From Parvibaculum sp039973015 (lineage in GTDB: Bacteria; Pseudomonadota; Alphaproteobacteria; Parvibaculales; Parvibaculaceae), in NCBI RefSeq assembly GCF_039973015.1, contig NZ_JBDWLT010000012.1:1-64000 (forward strand): a DNA stretch of 64,000 bases. The letters run 5' to 3'. Positions 24,358-32,529 of the stretch are shown in pieces. Both the position numbers and the translations under genes were made by a program. A model generated the notes under the pieces. It saw only the letters and a list, made by a program, of their open reading frames with translations. It searched no databases and was not told the origin of the DNA. Within the stretch, counting starts at the first letter, position 1, and every line of letters starts with the position of its first letter.

Positions 24358-25608
24358 ATGAGCGCCGAGAAAGAACTGGCCAATGCGCCCTGGCTCAACG
24401 AGGCCGACACGAAAGCCGTGATGGAGGCGCTTGCGGGCAAGGGCGGCGTTGCGCGCTTCGTTGGCGGCTCGGTCCGCAATGCGCTCATGAACGAGCCTGT
24501 TTCCGATATCGATATCGCGACGAGCGAAACGCCGGAAAGCGCCAAGGCGCTGCTCGAAGCGAAGGGCATCAAGGTCGTGCCCACCGGCATCGATCACGGC
24601 ACCATTACCGCCGTCACGCCGACGCGGCATTTCGAGATCACCACGCTCCGCGTCGATGTGGCGAGCGATGGCCGCCGCGCCGAAGTCGCCTTCACGGGCG
24701 ACTGGCTGGAAGATGCAAAGCGCCGCGACTTCACCATGAATGCGCTCTATTGCGATGCCGACGGTACGATCCACGATCCGCTTGGGGGGCGTGACGATCT
24801 GAAGGCGCGCGCCGTGCGCTTCATTGGAGACCCGCATGAACGCATCCGTGAGGACTATCTGCGCATTCTGCGCTTCTTCCGCTTCCATGCCTTTTACGGC
24901 AAGGGCGAACCGGACGCGGCGGGGTTGCGCGCCTGTGCGGAAGAACGCGAGGGCCTGAAACAGCTTTCGGGCGAGCGCGTGCGCGACGAACTCCTGAAGA
25001 TTGCGAGCGCCGACGAGGCGGGCGCCGCCTATCGCCAGATGGCGGCGGCGGGCATTCTCGCTGTGGTGCTGCCGGAGGCGAGCCGTCTCGACCGTTTCGA
25101 GAAATATGTGGAGATCGAGGCAACGCAGCTTTTCGCGCCCGCCGACCCGATCCTCCGTCTCGGCACCATGCTCGATCTCGATGAGGCGGGCGTTGCCGCG
25201 CTGGCCGGGCGGCTCAGGCTTTCCAACAAGGATCGCGACCGGCTCTCGGCCATGCTCACCGACAAGACCAAGATCGTCTGCTACCTCTCCATGCGCGAGG
25301 TGCGCCGCGCGCTTTATCTGATGGGCCGTCAGCTCTTCAAGGATCGCGTCTCGCTCGGCTGGGCCGACGACCGGCGCGGGCACAACGCCTTTCAGTGGCG
25401 CGCCATGCTCGCCATGGCCGATAGCTGGGAAAAGCCCGAGCTGCCGCTCACCGGCGAAATGATCAAGACGGCCGGCGTGCCCGAAGGGCCGGAAATCGGC
25501 CGTGTGCGGAAGGAAGTCGAGGAGTGGTGGATCGACAGCGATTTCATCGATGACGAATTCTCGATCATCGAACGCCTGAAGGCGGTGGTGCAGGCAACGG
25601 TCTACTGA
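24358..25608 (+). CDS. cca: CCA tRNA nucleotidyltransferase
   Basis: The 416-residue class II nucleotidyltransferase has GGSVRNAL (about 37-44), the catalytic DIDIATSETPE and the RRDFTMNALYCDADG motif, then DPLGGRDDL and RIREDYLRILRFFRFHAFYG. These add the CCA end to tRNAs and repair it. GTGAGGAGGCCCGA precedes the ATG at 24358. No HD domain is visible. Downstream is hemN. Confidence 0.93.
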   Translation: MSAEKELANAPWLNEADTKAVMEALAGKGGVARFVGGSVRNALMNEPVSDIDIATSETPESAKALLEAKGIKVVPTGIDHGTITAVTPTRHFEITTLRVDVASDGRRAEVAFTGDWLEDAKRRDFTMNALYCDADGTIHDPLGGRDDLKARAVRFIGDPHERIREDYLRILRFFRFHAFYGKGEPDAAGLRACAEEREGLKQLSGERVRDELLKIASADEAGAAYRQMAAAGILAVVLPEASRLDRFEKYVEIEATQLFAPADPILRLGTMLDLDEAGVAALAGRLRLSNKDRDRLSAMLTDKTKIVCYLSMREVRRALYLMGRQLFKDRVSLGWADDRRGHNAFQWRAMLAMADSWEKPELPLTGEMIKTAGVPEGPEIGRVRKEVEEWWIDSDFIDDEFSIIERLKAVVQATVY

Positions 25609-25613
25609 CGCCA

Positions 25614-25629
25614 CCTCCCATAGGGGAGG
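25614..25629. repeat. Single short palindrome after cca
   Basis: CCTCCC and GGGAGG arms with ATAG between them follow the cca stop by five bases, resembling the first hairpin of the paired-palindrome family. It may assist transcript ending. Confidence 0.4.
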
Positions 25630-25667
25630 GACGCCCATGATCCGTTCCGCGTTTCGTTCGCCCGTGC

Positions 25668-25767
25668 TGGCTTGTCGGCAATATTCTCTACGGCGGCGAC
25701 CGGGACTTCGCGCCGCGCGTCTCGTTGAAGGCATCGCTACGCGCGGTCATCGAAGAAGAATCCTGAG
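25668..25767 (+). pseudogene. Possible remnant of a gene end
   Basis: A frame here reads GGDRDFAPRVSLKASLRAVI and ends EEES-stop at about 25767. It has an ordinary protein-like composition but no start codon or ribosome site: an in-frame TGA lies about 30 codons upstream. It may be the tail of a decayed gene, or chance. I cannot name a family. Confidence 0.2.
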
Positions 25768-25836
25768 CCTGCGACAAATTTCCCTGCGACATTTGCGCGA
25801 ATAGGCGAAGCCTCTCTGCGCGCCTAGCCTTCTCCC

Positions 25837-27186
25837 ATGCGACAGGATCTCATCGAGCGGTACGACCTGCGCGTGCCGCGATACACCTCCTACCCGACGG
25901 CCCCGCATTTCTCGCCCGCGGTCGATGGCGACACTTATGCGCGCTGGCTCTCCCGGCTCGACCCTTCTCTTGGCCTCTCGCTCTATCTTCACATCCCCTA
26001 TTGCGCGGAGATGTGCTGGTTCTGCGGCTGCCATACCAAGGCGACGCGGAAATATGCGCCGGTCGCGGATTATCTCGATGCGCTGCTTTCGGAAGCGCGG
26101 CTCGTCGCCCATGCATTGCCCGCCCGCATGAAGGTCGATCATGTCCATTTCGGCGGCGGCAGCCCGACGCTTCTGAAGCCGCAGGACCTTGCGCAGACGC
26201 TCGCGATCCTGCGTGAATATTACAATATCGCGCTCGACGCCGACATCGCGGTCGAGCTCGATCCGCGCACGGCGGACGAGGCCTATGTCGCCGCAATGGC
26301 GAAGGCGGGCGTCACGCGGGCTTCCATCGGCGTGCAGGATTTCGATGCGCGTGTGCAGAAGGCGATCAACCGTATCCAGCCGCATGATGTGACGGCGCGC
26401 GTGATTCACTGGTTGCGCGCGCATGGCGTTTCCGCGATCAACATGGATCTCTGCTACGGGCTGCCCTACCAGACGGTCGAGACGCTGCTCGACACGGTGG
26501 ACAAGGCGGTCGCGCTTCGCCCGGCGCGCATTGCGCTGTTCGGCTATGCGCATGTGCCGTGGATGAAGCCGCATCAGAAGCTCATTCCCGAGGCGTCGCT
26601 GCCGGGCCTTGCCGAGCGCTGGGCGCAATATGAGGCGGCGGCGGAGCGGCTGGAGGCTCACGGCTATGTCTCTGTCGGGCTCGATCATTTCGCGCTGCCG
26701 GATGACGCGATGGCGAAGGCGCATGAGAAGGGCGCGCTTCACCGCAACTTCCAGGGCTACACGACGGACAAGGCGCCGGTGCTGATCGGCCTCGGCGCGT
26801 CGGCCATCGGCGCGCTGCCGGAAGGCTATGCAGCGAACGAACTCGCCATAGACCGCTACAAGGAGACGGTGCGCGCAGGCCGCTTTCCCGTCACGCGCGG
26901 CATTGCAGTCAGCGGCGAGGACAAGCTGCGCCGCGACGTGATCGAGCGGCTCATGTGCGACATGGGCGTCGACCTCGACGAGATCGCGCTGATGCATGAT
27001 GTCGCCGCCGATATGTTCGACGAGGAACTCACGCGTCTCTCCGCGCTCGAAGCGGACGGCATCGTGATGCGCGACGGTCACCGCCTCACGGTGACGGAAG
27101 AGGGCAGGCCGCTGGTCCGCGCTGTCTGCGCCGTCTTCGACGAGTATCTCGGGCAGGGGCAGGCAAGGCATTCCAAGGCGGTGTAG
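25837..27186 (+). CDS. hemN: Oxygen-independent coproporphyrinogen III oxidase, HemN
   Basis: The 449-residue radical SAM enzyme has the 4Fe-4S motif CAEMCWFC (Cys56, Cys60, Cys63) with a fourth conserved Cys in CGC, followed by HFGGGSPTLL. It decarboxylates coproporphyrinogen III in heme synthesis without oxygen. SPTLL, YGLPYQT and the N-terminal YTSYPTAPHFS are HemN-type, as opposed to HemW-type, features. The aerobic counterpart hemF lies about 2 kb away. No clear FNR box was seen upstream. Confidence 0.93.
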   Translation: MRQDLIERYDLRVPRYTSYPTAPHFSPAVDGDTYARWLSRLDPSLGLSLYLHIPYCAEMCWFCGCHTKATRKYAPVADYLDALLSEARLVAHALPARMKVDHVHFGGGSPTLLKPQDLAQTLAILREYYNIALDADIAVELDPRTADEAYVAAMAKAGVTRASIGVQDFDARVQKAINRIQPHDVTARVIHWLRAHGVSAINMDLCYGLPYQTVETLLDTVDKAVALRPARIALFGYAHVPWMKPHQKLIPEASLPGLAERWAQYEAAAERLEAHGYVSVGLDHFALPDDAMAKAHEKGALHRNFQGYTTDKAPVLIGLGASAIGALPEGYAANELAIDRYKETVRAGRFPVTRGIAVSGEDKLRRDVIERLMCDMGVDLDEIALMHDVAADMFDEELTRLSALEADGIVMRDGHRLTVTEEGRPLVRAVCAVFDEYLGQGQARHSKAV

Positions 27187-27199
27187 AGGCGTTGCCTCC

Positions 27200-27260
27200 C
27201 ACCCGCCCTAGGGGGCGGGTCGAAAAATTCGAGCTTGCGATGAATTTTTCGGGGCGGGGG
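27200..27260. repeat. Paired-palindrome family, pair C, left arm
   Basis: CACCCGCCCTAGGGGGCGGG, then TCGAAAAATTCGAGCTTGCG and a GGGGCGGGGG tail. The inverse arm is at 27277-27343. The first hairpin has CGCCC in place of TCCCC. Confidence 0.75.
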
Positions 27261-27276
27261 TAATTGCCTTGCCGCG

Positions 27277-27343
27277 TCCCCCGCCCCGAAATTTGTTCGT
27301 TGCACTTCACAAATTTCGACCCTCCCCGAGGGGAGGGTGGGTG
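27277..27343. repeat. Paired-palindrome family, pair C, right arm
   Basis: CCCCCGCCCCGAAATTTG, then AAATTTCGACCCTCCCCGAG and GGGAGGGTGGG, ending just before the ybaK stop. The spacer to the left arm is only about 16 bases. Confidence 0.75.
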
Positions 27344-27348
27344 GCACC

Positions 27349-27825
27349 TCAGCAAATCCCCGCGAACACAGCCTCCGCCGCGCGCGCAAGTTCCTCCAGC
27401 GCAATCTCGAGTTCCAGCCCATAGGCCCCGCCGGAGACGAACACGGTTTCGAATCCCTTCGCGCTTTCGTCGATGAAGGTGGGGAGCTTCTTCTTCTGGC
27501 CGAGCGGGCTGCAAGCGCCCATCTCGTAGCCGCTCGTCTTCACCGCCTTGTCCTTCGGCGCGAGGTCGACGCGCTTGGTGCCGAGTTCGCGCGCCAGCGT
27601 CTTGCGGTCGAGGTCGCGGGAGGCGGGCACGATGGCGCAGGCGAGTTTTCCTTCCGCCGTTTCCACGATCAGTGTCTTGAAGAGCCGCGCCGGATCGATG
27701 CCGCTCGCTTGCGCCATGTCGAGCGCGGAGGTCTTCCTGTCCTTCGGCACGTCGATCTCGCGGAACGTGCCCGCGATCTTGTTCAGCCGCACGAAGCGCT
27801 CAGCCGCGGTTTCGCCTTTTGCCAT
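27349..27825 (-). CDS. ybaK: Cys-tRNA(Pro)/Cys-tRNA(Cys) deacylase, YbaK/EbsC
   Basis: The 158-residue protein matches the YbaK/ProX editing fold: the conserved lysine in FKTLIVET, IVPASRDLDRKTLARELG, the SGYEMGACSPLGQKKKLP stretch and a C-terminal VSGGAYGLELEIA. It hydrolyses Cys mischarged on tRNA(Pro). It is convergent with hemN. Confidence 0.92.
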   Translation of the reverse strand: MAKGETAAERFVRLNKIAGTFREIDVPKDRKTSALDMAQASGIDPARLFKTLIVETAEGKLACAIVPASRDLDRKTLARELGTKRVDLAPKDKAVKTSGYEMGACSPLGQKKKLPTFIDESAKGFETVFVSGGAYGLELEIALEELARAAEAVFAGIC

Positions 27826-27861
27826 TCGTGCCCCGATCTTGTTCAGTGCTCTCTATAAGGA

Positions 27862-27916
27862 CCACCCTCCCCCTGTGGGAGGGTCAAAATTCACGAAGGG
27901 AATTTTGGGGAGGGGT
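27862..27916. repeat. Paired-palindrome family, pair D, left arm
   Basis: CACCCTCCCCCTGTGGGAGG, then TCAAAATTC...GAATTTT and a GGGGAGGGG tail. Inverse arm at 27957-28021 after a 40-base spacer. Confidence 0.75.
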
Positions 27917-27956
27917 AAGCGGCGAAAACTCGGCGCATCCAGTTGGCGATGGCGCG

Positions 27957-28021
27957 TCCCCCTCCCCGAAAAATCTTCGCTGCGCTCAATTTTTCGACCC
28001 TCCCACAGGGGGAGGGTGGTC
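27957..28021. repeat. Paired-palindrome family, pair D, right arm
   Basis: TCCCCCTCCCCGAAAAATC opens the arm, and TTTTTCGACCCTCCCACAGG and GGGAGGGTGG close it. It is nearly identical in layout to the arm at 11101-11164. Confidence 0.75.
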
Positions 28022-28053
28022 CAGATGGCTGCCTTTGTGCCGGCTTCAGCCCC

Positions 28054-28950
28054 TCACGGCCACTTCACCGTTGGCGGCATGGAGGACAGGATCGAGTTCA
28101 CATTGCCGCCGGTCTTGAGGCCGAACACCGTGCCGCGATCATAGAGCAGGTTGAATTCGACATAGCGCCCGCGCCGCACGAGCTGTTCCTCGCGCTCTTC
28201 TTCCGTCCACGCCTCGTTCATGTGACGGCGTACCAGCTCGGGATAGATTTCGAGAAAGGCGCGGCCGACATCCTGCGTGAAGGCGAAATCCTTTTCCCAG
28301 TCGCCGGAGTTGTGGTGATCGTAGAAGATGCCGCCCGTGCCGCGCGGTTCGTTGCGGTGCGGCAGGAAGAAATATTCGTCGCACCACTTTTTGAACTTCG
28401 GATAGTAGGCGGGGTCGTGCTTGTCGCAGGCGCGTTTATAGGCCGCGTGAAAATCCACCGTATCGGGATGATCCTCGCGCCGCTGCACGTCGAGTACAGG
28501 CGTAAGGTCTCCGCCGCCGCCGAACCAGCTTTTCGTCGTGTAGACGTGGCGCGTATTCATGTGCACGGCGGGAACGCGCGGGTTCTGCATATGGGCGATC
28601 AGCGAAATGCCCGCCGCCCAGAAGCGCGGGTCTTCCTCCGCGCCCTGCATCTGCTTGCGGAAATCTTCCGAGAATTCGCCATGCACGGTCGAGATGTGAA
28701 CGCCGACCTTCTCGAAGACGCGGCCATGCATGACCGACATCTCGCCGCCGCCTTCGTCTCTGGAACCATCGCCGCGCTTCCAGGGTGTGCGCTCGAAGCG
28801 CCCGGCGGGCTTGTCCGACAGGGGGCCGGTCAGCTCATCCTCGATCTTCTCGAACTCGGCGCAGATCAGGTCGCGCAGCTCGCGGAACCAGGCTTGCGCG
28901 CGGGTTTTGCGTTCTTCGGTTATGGCTGCGGTGGTCTTGTCCTCGGTCAT
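28054..28950 (-). CDS. hemF: Oxygen-dependent coproporphyrinogen III oxidase, HemF
   Basis: The 298-residue protein has the HemF signatures SLIAHMQNPRVPAVHMNTRH, WFGGGGDLTPVLD and YFFLPHRNEPRGTGGIFYDH, plus EAWTEEEREEQLVRRGRYVE near the C-terminus. It performs the aerobic version of the HemN reaction. The gene is followed by pair D repeats and preceded by a 56-base gap to trmL on the same strand. Confidence 0.97.
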   Translation of the reverse strand: MTEDKTTAAITEERKTRAQAWFRELRDLICAEFEKIEDELTGPLSDKPAGRFERTPWKRGDGSRDEGGGEMSVMHGRVFEKVGVHISTVHGEFSEDFRKQMQGAEEDPRFWAAGISLIAHMQNPRVPAVHMNTRHVYTTKSWFGGGGDLTPVLDVQRREDHPDTVDFHAAYKRACDKHDPAYYPKFKKWCDEYFFLPHRNEPRGTGGIFYDHHNSGDWEKDFAFTQDVGRAFLEIYPELVRRHMNEAWTEEEREEQLVRRGRYVEFNLLYDRGTVFGLKTGGNVNSILSSMPPTVKWP

Positions 28951-29006
28951 CTTCTCTTCTTTTCGTTTTCTTTTTCGTTTTCTGCCGGTTCCTGCGCCGC
29001 CCCTGT

Positions 29007-29477
29007 TTAGCCGCCGGAAGGGGGCGCCGGGAAGGTGTTTGTCTGACGCAGTGCCTCCGAAAGCACCATCGAGGCGGCCAGCGCCACATTGAGCGAGCGG
29101 GCGGGCGGCATCATGGGGATAGTCACGCGCGCATCCGCCGCCTCATGTACATGGCCGGGCACGCCCGCGCTTTCCCGCCCGACCAGCAGAATGTCGGAGG
29201 GGCGATAGGCGAAATCGAGAAAACGCGTTTGTGTTTTGGTCGTGAGCAGAACGATCCGGGTTTCGGGCAGCTTGCTTATTAAGAATGACTCCCAAGAAGC
29301 GTGACGTATCACCTCTCCAAGCCCGCCATAATCCATGGCTGCGCGCTTCAGGTCACGGTCGCCCCACGGAAAACCGCAGGGTTCGATGATATCGACGGGC
29401 ACATCGAGACAGGCGCCGAGACGGATCAGTGTGCCGGCATTGGGCGGAATGTCCGGTTCATAGAGGGCAAGGCGCAT
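29007..29477 (-). CDS. trmL: tRNA (cytidine/uridine-34-2'-O)-methyltransferase, TrmL
   Basis: The 156-residue SPOUT methyltransferase has MRLALYEPDIPPNAGTLIRL at the start, the LLVGRESAGVP loop at about 107-117 and VTIPMMPPARSLNVALAASM near the end, the knotted SAM site. It modifies the wobble base of tRNA-Leu isoacceptors. The ATG at 29477 starts the canonical first strand; a start five codons upstream is possible. Confidence 0.92.
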   Translation of the reverse strand: MRLALYEPDIPPNAGTLIRLGACLDVPVDIIEPCGFPWGDRDLKRAAMDYGGLGEVIRHASWESFLISKLPETRIVLLTTKTQTRFLDFAYRPSDILLVGRESAGVPGHVHEAADARVTIPMMPPARSLNVALAASMVLSEALRQTNTFPAPPSGG

Positions 29478-29492
29478 GGAACGGGCTTTCAA

Positions 29493-29780
29493 TCCGGGAC
29501 AGGTGGCGCTGTCTCTGCCATGCCGTTCGCGAACGGAGGAGAGGTGCGGCGATGCGTCATCCTGCCACAGGGGTGGCAGGACTGGACAATGCGCGGATTG
29601 GATGCCACAAAACCACGCAACGCATGGGGCGAAAGCGGGGGATTCGTCGCTTTTAAAACCATGTTCCGGGTGTGTGCGACGCTACGCCGTGCTCTTCCGC
29701 GCTGGGGGAGCCCTGTCGAGGGGAGCCGCTTTCCCGAGCGGCACGTGGCGTTCGATCTATTCAACGAGGAGACCTGAACC
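29493..29780. other. Promoter interval upstream of petABC
   Basis: The 288-base interval separates divergent trmL and petA starts. No gene is convincing in it; a GAGGGGAGCC/GGGGAG purine run lies near 29717. It should hold the petABC promoter, but I did not locate -35/-10 boxes with confidence. Confidence 0.4.
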
Positions 29781-30320
29781 GTGGCAGAAATCCACGCGGA
29801 CGAGCCGACACGGCGCGATTTCCTGTATGTGGCAACGGGCGCGCTCGCCGCTGTCGGCGTTGCTTCCGCCGTTTGGCCGCTGATCGACCAGATGAACCCG
29901 GACGCTTCCGTCCTGGCGCTCGCTTCGATCGAAGTCGACATTTCCAACATTCCGGTTGGCCAGGAGACCACCTTCAAGTGGCGCGGCAAGCCGGTCTTCG
30001 TGCGTCATCGCTCGGAAGAAGAGATTGCGGAAGCTGACAGCGTTGATGTCGCTTCGCTTCCCGATCCGCAGACCGACGACGAGCGCCTCATGACGGGGCC
30101 GGGTGGCGAACTCGAAAAGCAGTGGCTCGTCGTCATCGGCATCTGCACCCATCTCGGTTGCGTGCCGCTTTCCTACAAGGGCGAGTATGACGGCTACTTC
30201 TGCCCGTGCCACGGCTCGGTCTACGACACGTCCGGCCGTATTCGTAAAGGTCCGGCGCCGACCAATCTCGAAGTGCCGCCCTACGAGTTCGTTTCCGACA
30301 CCAAGATCAAGATCGGCTGA
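29781..30320 (+). CDS. petA: Ubiquinol-cytochrome c reductase iron-sulfur subunit (Rieske)
   Basis: The 179-residue protein starts at GTG (29781) after GAGGAGACCTGAACC. It has a twin-arginine segment TRRDFLYVATGALAA that leads into the membrane anchor. The Rieske cluster ligands are Cys122 and His124 (ICTHLGC) and Cys141 and His144 (CPCHGS); Cys127 and Cys143 form the usual disulfide. It is the high-potential 2Fe-2S subunit of the cytochrome bc1 complex. The petB gene follows 14 bases later. Confidence 0.97.
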   Translation: MAEIHADEPTRRDFLYVATGALAAVGVASAVWPLIDQMNPDASVLALASIEVDISNIPVGQETTFKWRGKPVFVRHRSEEEIAEADSVDVASLPDPQTDDERLMTGPGGELEKQWLVVIGICTHLGCVPLSYKGEYDGYFCPCHGSVYDTSGRIRKGPAPTNLEVPPYEFVSDTKIKIG

Positions 30321-30334
30321 GGGGGCGCCAGACA

Positions 30335-31612
30335 ATGAGCGGTGAAAGCACCTACACACCCGCAAACGGCTTCTCGCGCTGGCTCGATGCCCGCCTGCCG
30401 GTCCTGCGGCTCGTCAATGACAGCTTCGTCGATTACCCGACGCCGAAGAACCTGAACTATTGGTGGACCTTCGGCGCCATCCTGTCGCTCTGCCTCGCGG
30501 TGCAGATCGTCACCGGCATCGTGCTCGCCATGCATTATGTGCCGACGACGGAACTTGCCTTCGCGAGCGTCGAGCACATCATGCGCGACGTGAATTACGG
30601 CTGGCTCATCCGCTACGTTCATGCGAACGGCGCGTCGATGTTCTTCATCGCCGTCTATATCCACATGTTCCGCGGCCTTTACTACGGCTCCTACAAGGCG
30701 CCGCGCGAAGTGCTGTGGATTCTCGGCGTGCTCATCTATCTCCTGATGATGGCGACGGCCTTCTTCGGCTACGTGCTTCCCTGGGGCCAGATGAGCTTCT
30801 GGGGTGCCACCGTTATCACCAACCTGTTCGGTGCGATCCCGGTTGTCGGCGAAGCGCTGCGCACATGGCTCTGGGGCGGTTTCTCCGTCGGCGACCCGAC
30901 GCTCAACCGCTTCTTCTCGCTGCATTACCTCTTCCCCTTCCTCATCGCCGGCGTTGTGATTCTTCACATCTGGGCGCTGCATGTGACGGGGCAGGGCAAT
31001 CCGGCGGGCATCGAGGTCAAGGATCCGAAGAAGGACACGGTTCCCTTCACGCCTTATGCGACGATCAAGGACGGCTTCGGCATGGTGCTGTTCCTCGTCC
31101 TGTTCGCCTATTTCGTCTTCTACAACCCGAACGGGCTCGGCGAGCCGGACAATTACGAGATCGCCAACCCGCTCAAGACGCCCGCGCATATCGTGCCGGA
31201 ATGGTATCTCTTGCCCTTCTACGCGATCCTCCGTGCGGTGCCGGACAAGCTTGGCGGCGTCATCTTGATGTTCGGTGCCATCGCGATCCTCTTCGTGCTG
31301 CCATGGCTCGACACGTCCAAGGTTCGCTCGGCCCGGTTCCGTCCGCTCTACAAGCAGTTCTTCTGGATTTTCGTCGTGGTCTGCCTCGGCCTTGGCTATT
31401 GCGGTGGCCAGACGCCGGACAAGATCCTGATCCATGTGGGCGATGGCGGTTTCGATATCACGGACCTCTCGCGCATCCTGACCATCTACTATTTTGCGCA
31501 CTTCATCGTTCTCCTGCCCGTTCTAGGGCTGGTGGAGAAACCGAAGCCGCTTCCCGCCAGCATCGCCGACTCGGTGCTGCCCGCGAAGGCGCAGGATCAG
31601 GCCGCGAGCTGA
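30335..31612 (+). CDS. petB: Cytochrome b subunit of the bc1 complex
   Basis: The 425-residue protein has about eight membrane helices. Heme-ligand histidines occur in the AMHYVP and RYVHANGAS helix and the IHMFRG and VILHIWALHVT helices. The quinol-oxidation loop PEWYLLPFYAIL is present and the length fits fused cytochrome b/subunit IV (mitochondrial type). It oxidises ubiquinol and passes electrons to cytochrome c1. A second gene, petC, starts 14 bases after its stop. Confidence 0.97.
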   Translation: MSGESTYTPANGFSRWLDARLPVLRLVNDSFVDYPTPKNLNYWWTFGAILSLCLAVQIVTGIVLAMHYVPTTELAFASVEHIMRDVNYGWLIRYVHANGASMFFIAVYIHMFRGLYYGSYKAPREVLWILGVLIYLLMMATAFFGYVLPWGQMSFWGATVITNLFGAIPVVGEALRTWLWGGFSVGDPTLNRFFSLHYLFPFLIAGVVILHIWALHVTGQGNPAGIEVKDPKKDTVPFTPYATIKDGFGMVLFLVLFAYFVFYNPNGLGEPDNYEIANPLKTPAHIVPEWYLLPFYAILRAVPDKLGGVILMFGAIAILFVLPWLDTSKVRSARFRPLYKQFFWIFVVVCLGLGYCGGQTPDKILIHVGDGGFDITDLSRILTIYYFAHFIVLLPVLGLVEKPKPLPASIADSVLPAKAQDQAAS

Positions 31613-31626
31613 GGGGGAACGGGAAA

Positions 31627-32421
31627 ATGAAAACAGCAATGAAAAGCATTTCTCGCGCCGTCTCGCTGGCCGCTATTGCCGCGATCGGTTTCTCCCTCTT
31701 CTCCGGTGTGCCCGCGAAGGCCGCCGAGGGCGAGGTTGCACCGATCGACCTGCAATGGTCGTTCGAAGGCGTCTTCGGAACCTATGACCGCGACGCGCTG
31801 CGCCGTGGCTACAAGGTCTACAAGGAAGTCTGTGCGGTCTGCCATTCGATGGAGTTCGTGCATTTCCGCAATCTCGGCGAGCCGGGCGGACCGGAATTCT
31901 CCGAAGGCCAGGTGAAGGCGCTTGCCTCGGAGATCACGGTCGAAGACGGGCCGGATGCCGCTGGCGACATGTTCGAGCGGCCGGGCGAAGGCAAGGATCC
32001 GTTCCCCTCGCCCTATCCGAACCCGGAAGCCGCGGCCGCCTCGCTCGGCGCTGTGCCGCCGGACCTTTCGCTCCTCGCCAAGTCGCGGGCAGGCGGTGTG
32101 GATTATCTCTATTCCGTTCTTGTCGGCTATGAGGAAGCGCCGGAGGATTTCGAACTCACGACCGGCTATTACAACAAGTACTTCTCCGGCCACATGATCG
32201 CCATGCCGCCGCCGCTGTCGGACGGTCAGGTCGATTATGAGGACGGCACGCCCAACACGGTCGAGCAGATGTCGCGCGACGTCACCCACTTCATGATGTG
32301 GGCCGCCGAGCCGAAGCTCGAACAGCGTCACCGCATGGGCTTCCAGGTGCTTATCTATCTCGTGCTCCTGAGCGGCATCCTCTATTTCGCGATGCGCAAG
32401 GTCTGGGCCGACCAGCACTGA
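31627..32421 (+). CDS. petC: Cytochrome c1
   Basis: The 264-residue protein has a signal peptide (residues 1-33, ending AKA-AEG), a single c-type heme site CAVCH (Cys69, Cys72, His73), the axial Met in GHMIAMPPPLSDGQ and a C-terminal anchor helix (LIYLVLLSGILYFAMRKVW). The ATG at 31627 begins this frame. It is the electron-donating cytochrome of the bc1 complex. A second reading frame across petB in this region is spurious. Confidence 0.97.
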   Translation: MKTAMKSISRAVSLAAIAAIGFSLFSGVPAKAAEGEVAPIDLQWSFEGVFGTYDRDALRRGYKVYKEVCAVCHSMEFVHFRNLGEPGGPEFSEGQVKALASEITVEDGPDAAGDMFERPGEGKDPFPSPYPNPEAAAASLGAVPPDLSLLAKSRAGGVDYLYSVLVGYEEAPEDFELTTGYYNKYFSGHMIAMPPPLSDGQVDYEDGTPNTVEQMSRDVTHFMMWAAEPKLEQRHRMGFQVLIYLVLLSGILYFAMRKVWADQH

Positions 32422-32445
32422 TTGACGCGAAAATGTGACGATCAA

Positions 32446-32470
32446 AGGGGCCCTTGCGGGCCCCTTTTTT
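32446..32470 (+). terminator. Rho-independent terminator after petABC
   Basis: GGGGCCC and GGGCCCC form a 7-base stem with a TTGC loop, followed by six T residues, 25 bases after the petC stop. Confidence 0.9.
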
Positions 32471-32529
32471 CATGGCGCCGTCGCCGTGGTTTGTTAATGT
32501 CGCGCGGATTTCTGCAAGAAGGGTAAGGC

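Noticed and set aside
23443..25734. Long minus-strand open frame over the NUDIX and cca genes
   Set aside because: Antisense to two recognised enzymes with complete motifs.
25747..27171. Minus-strand open frame opposite hemN
   Set aside because: Shadow of hemN, whose radical-SAM motif is intact.
30460..32421. Long open frame reading through petB into petC
   Set aside because: The part over petB is out of frame with cytochrome b and has no family features; only the end from 31627 is real cytochrome c1.
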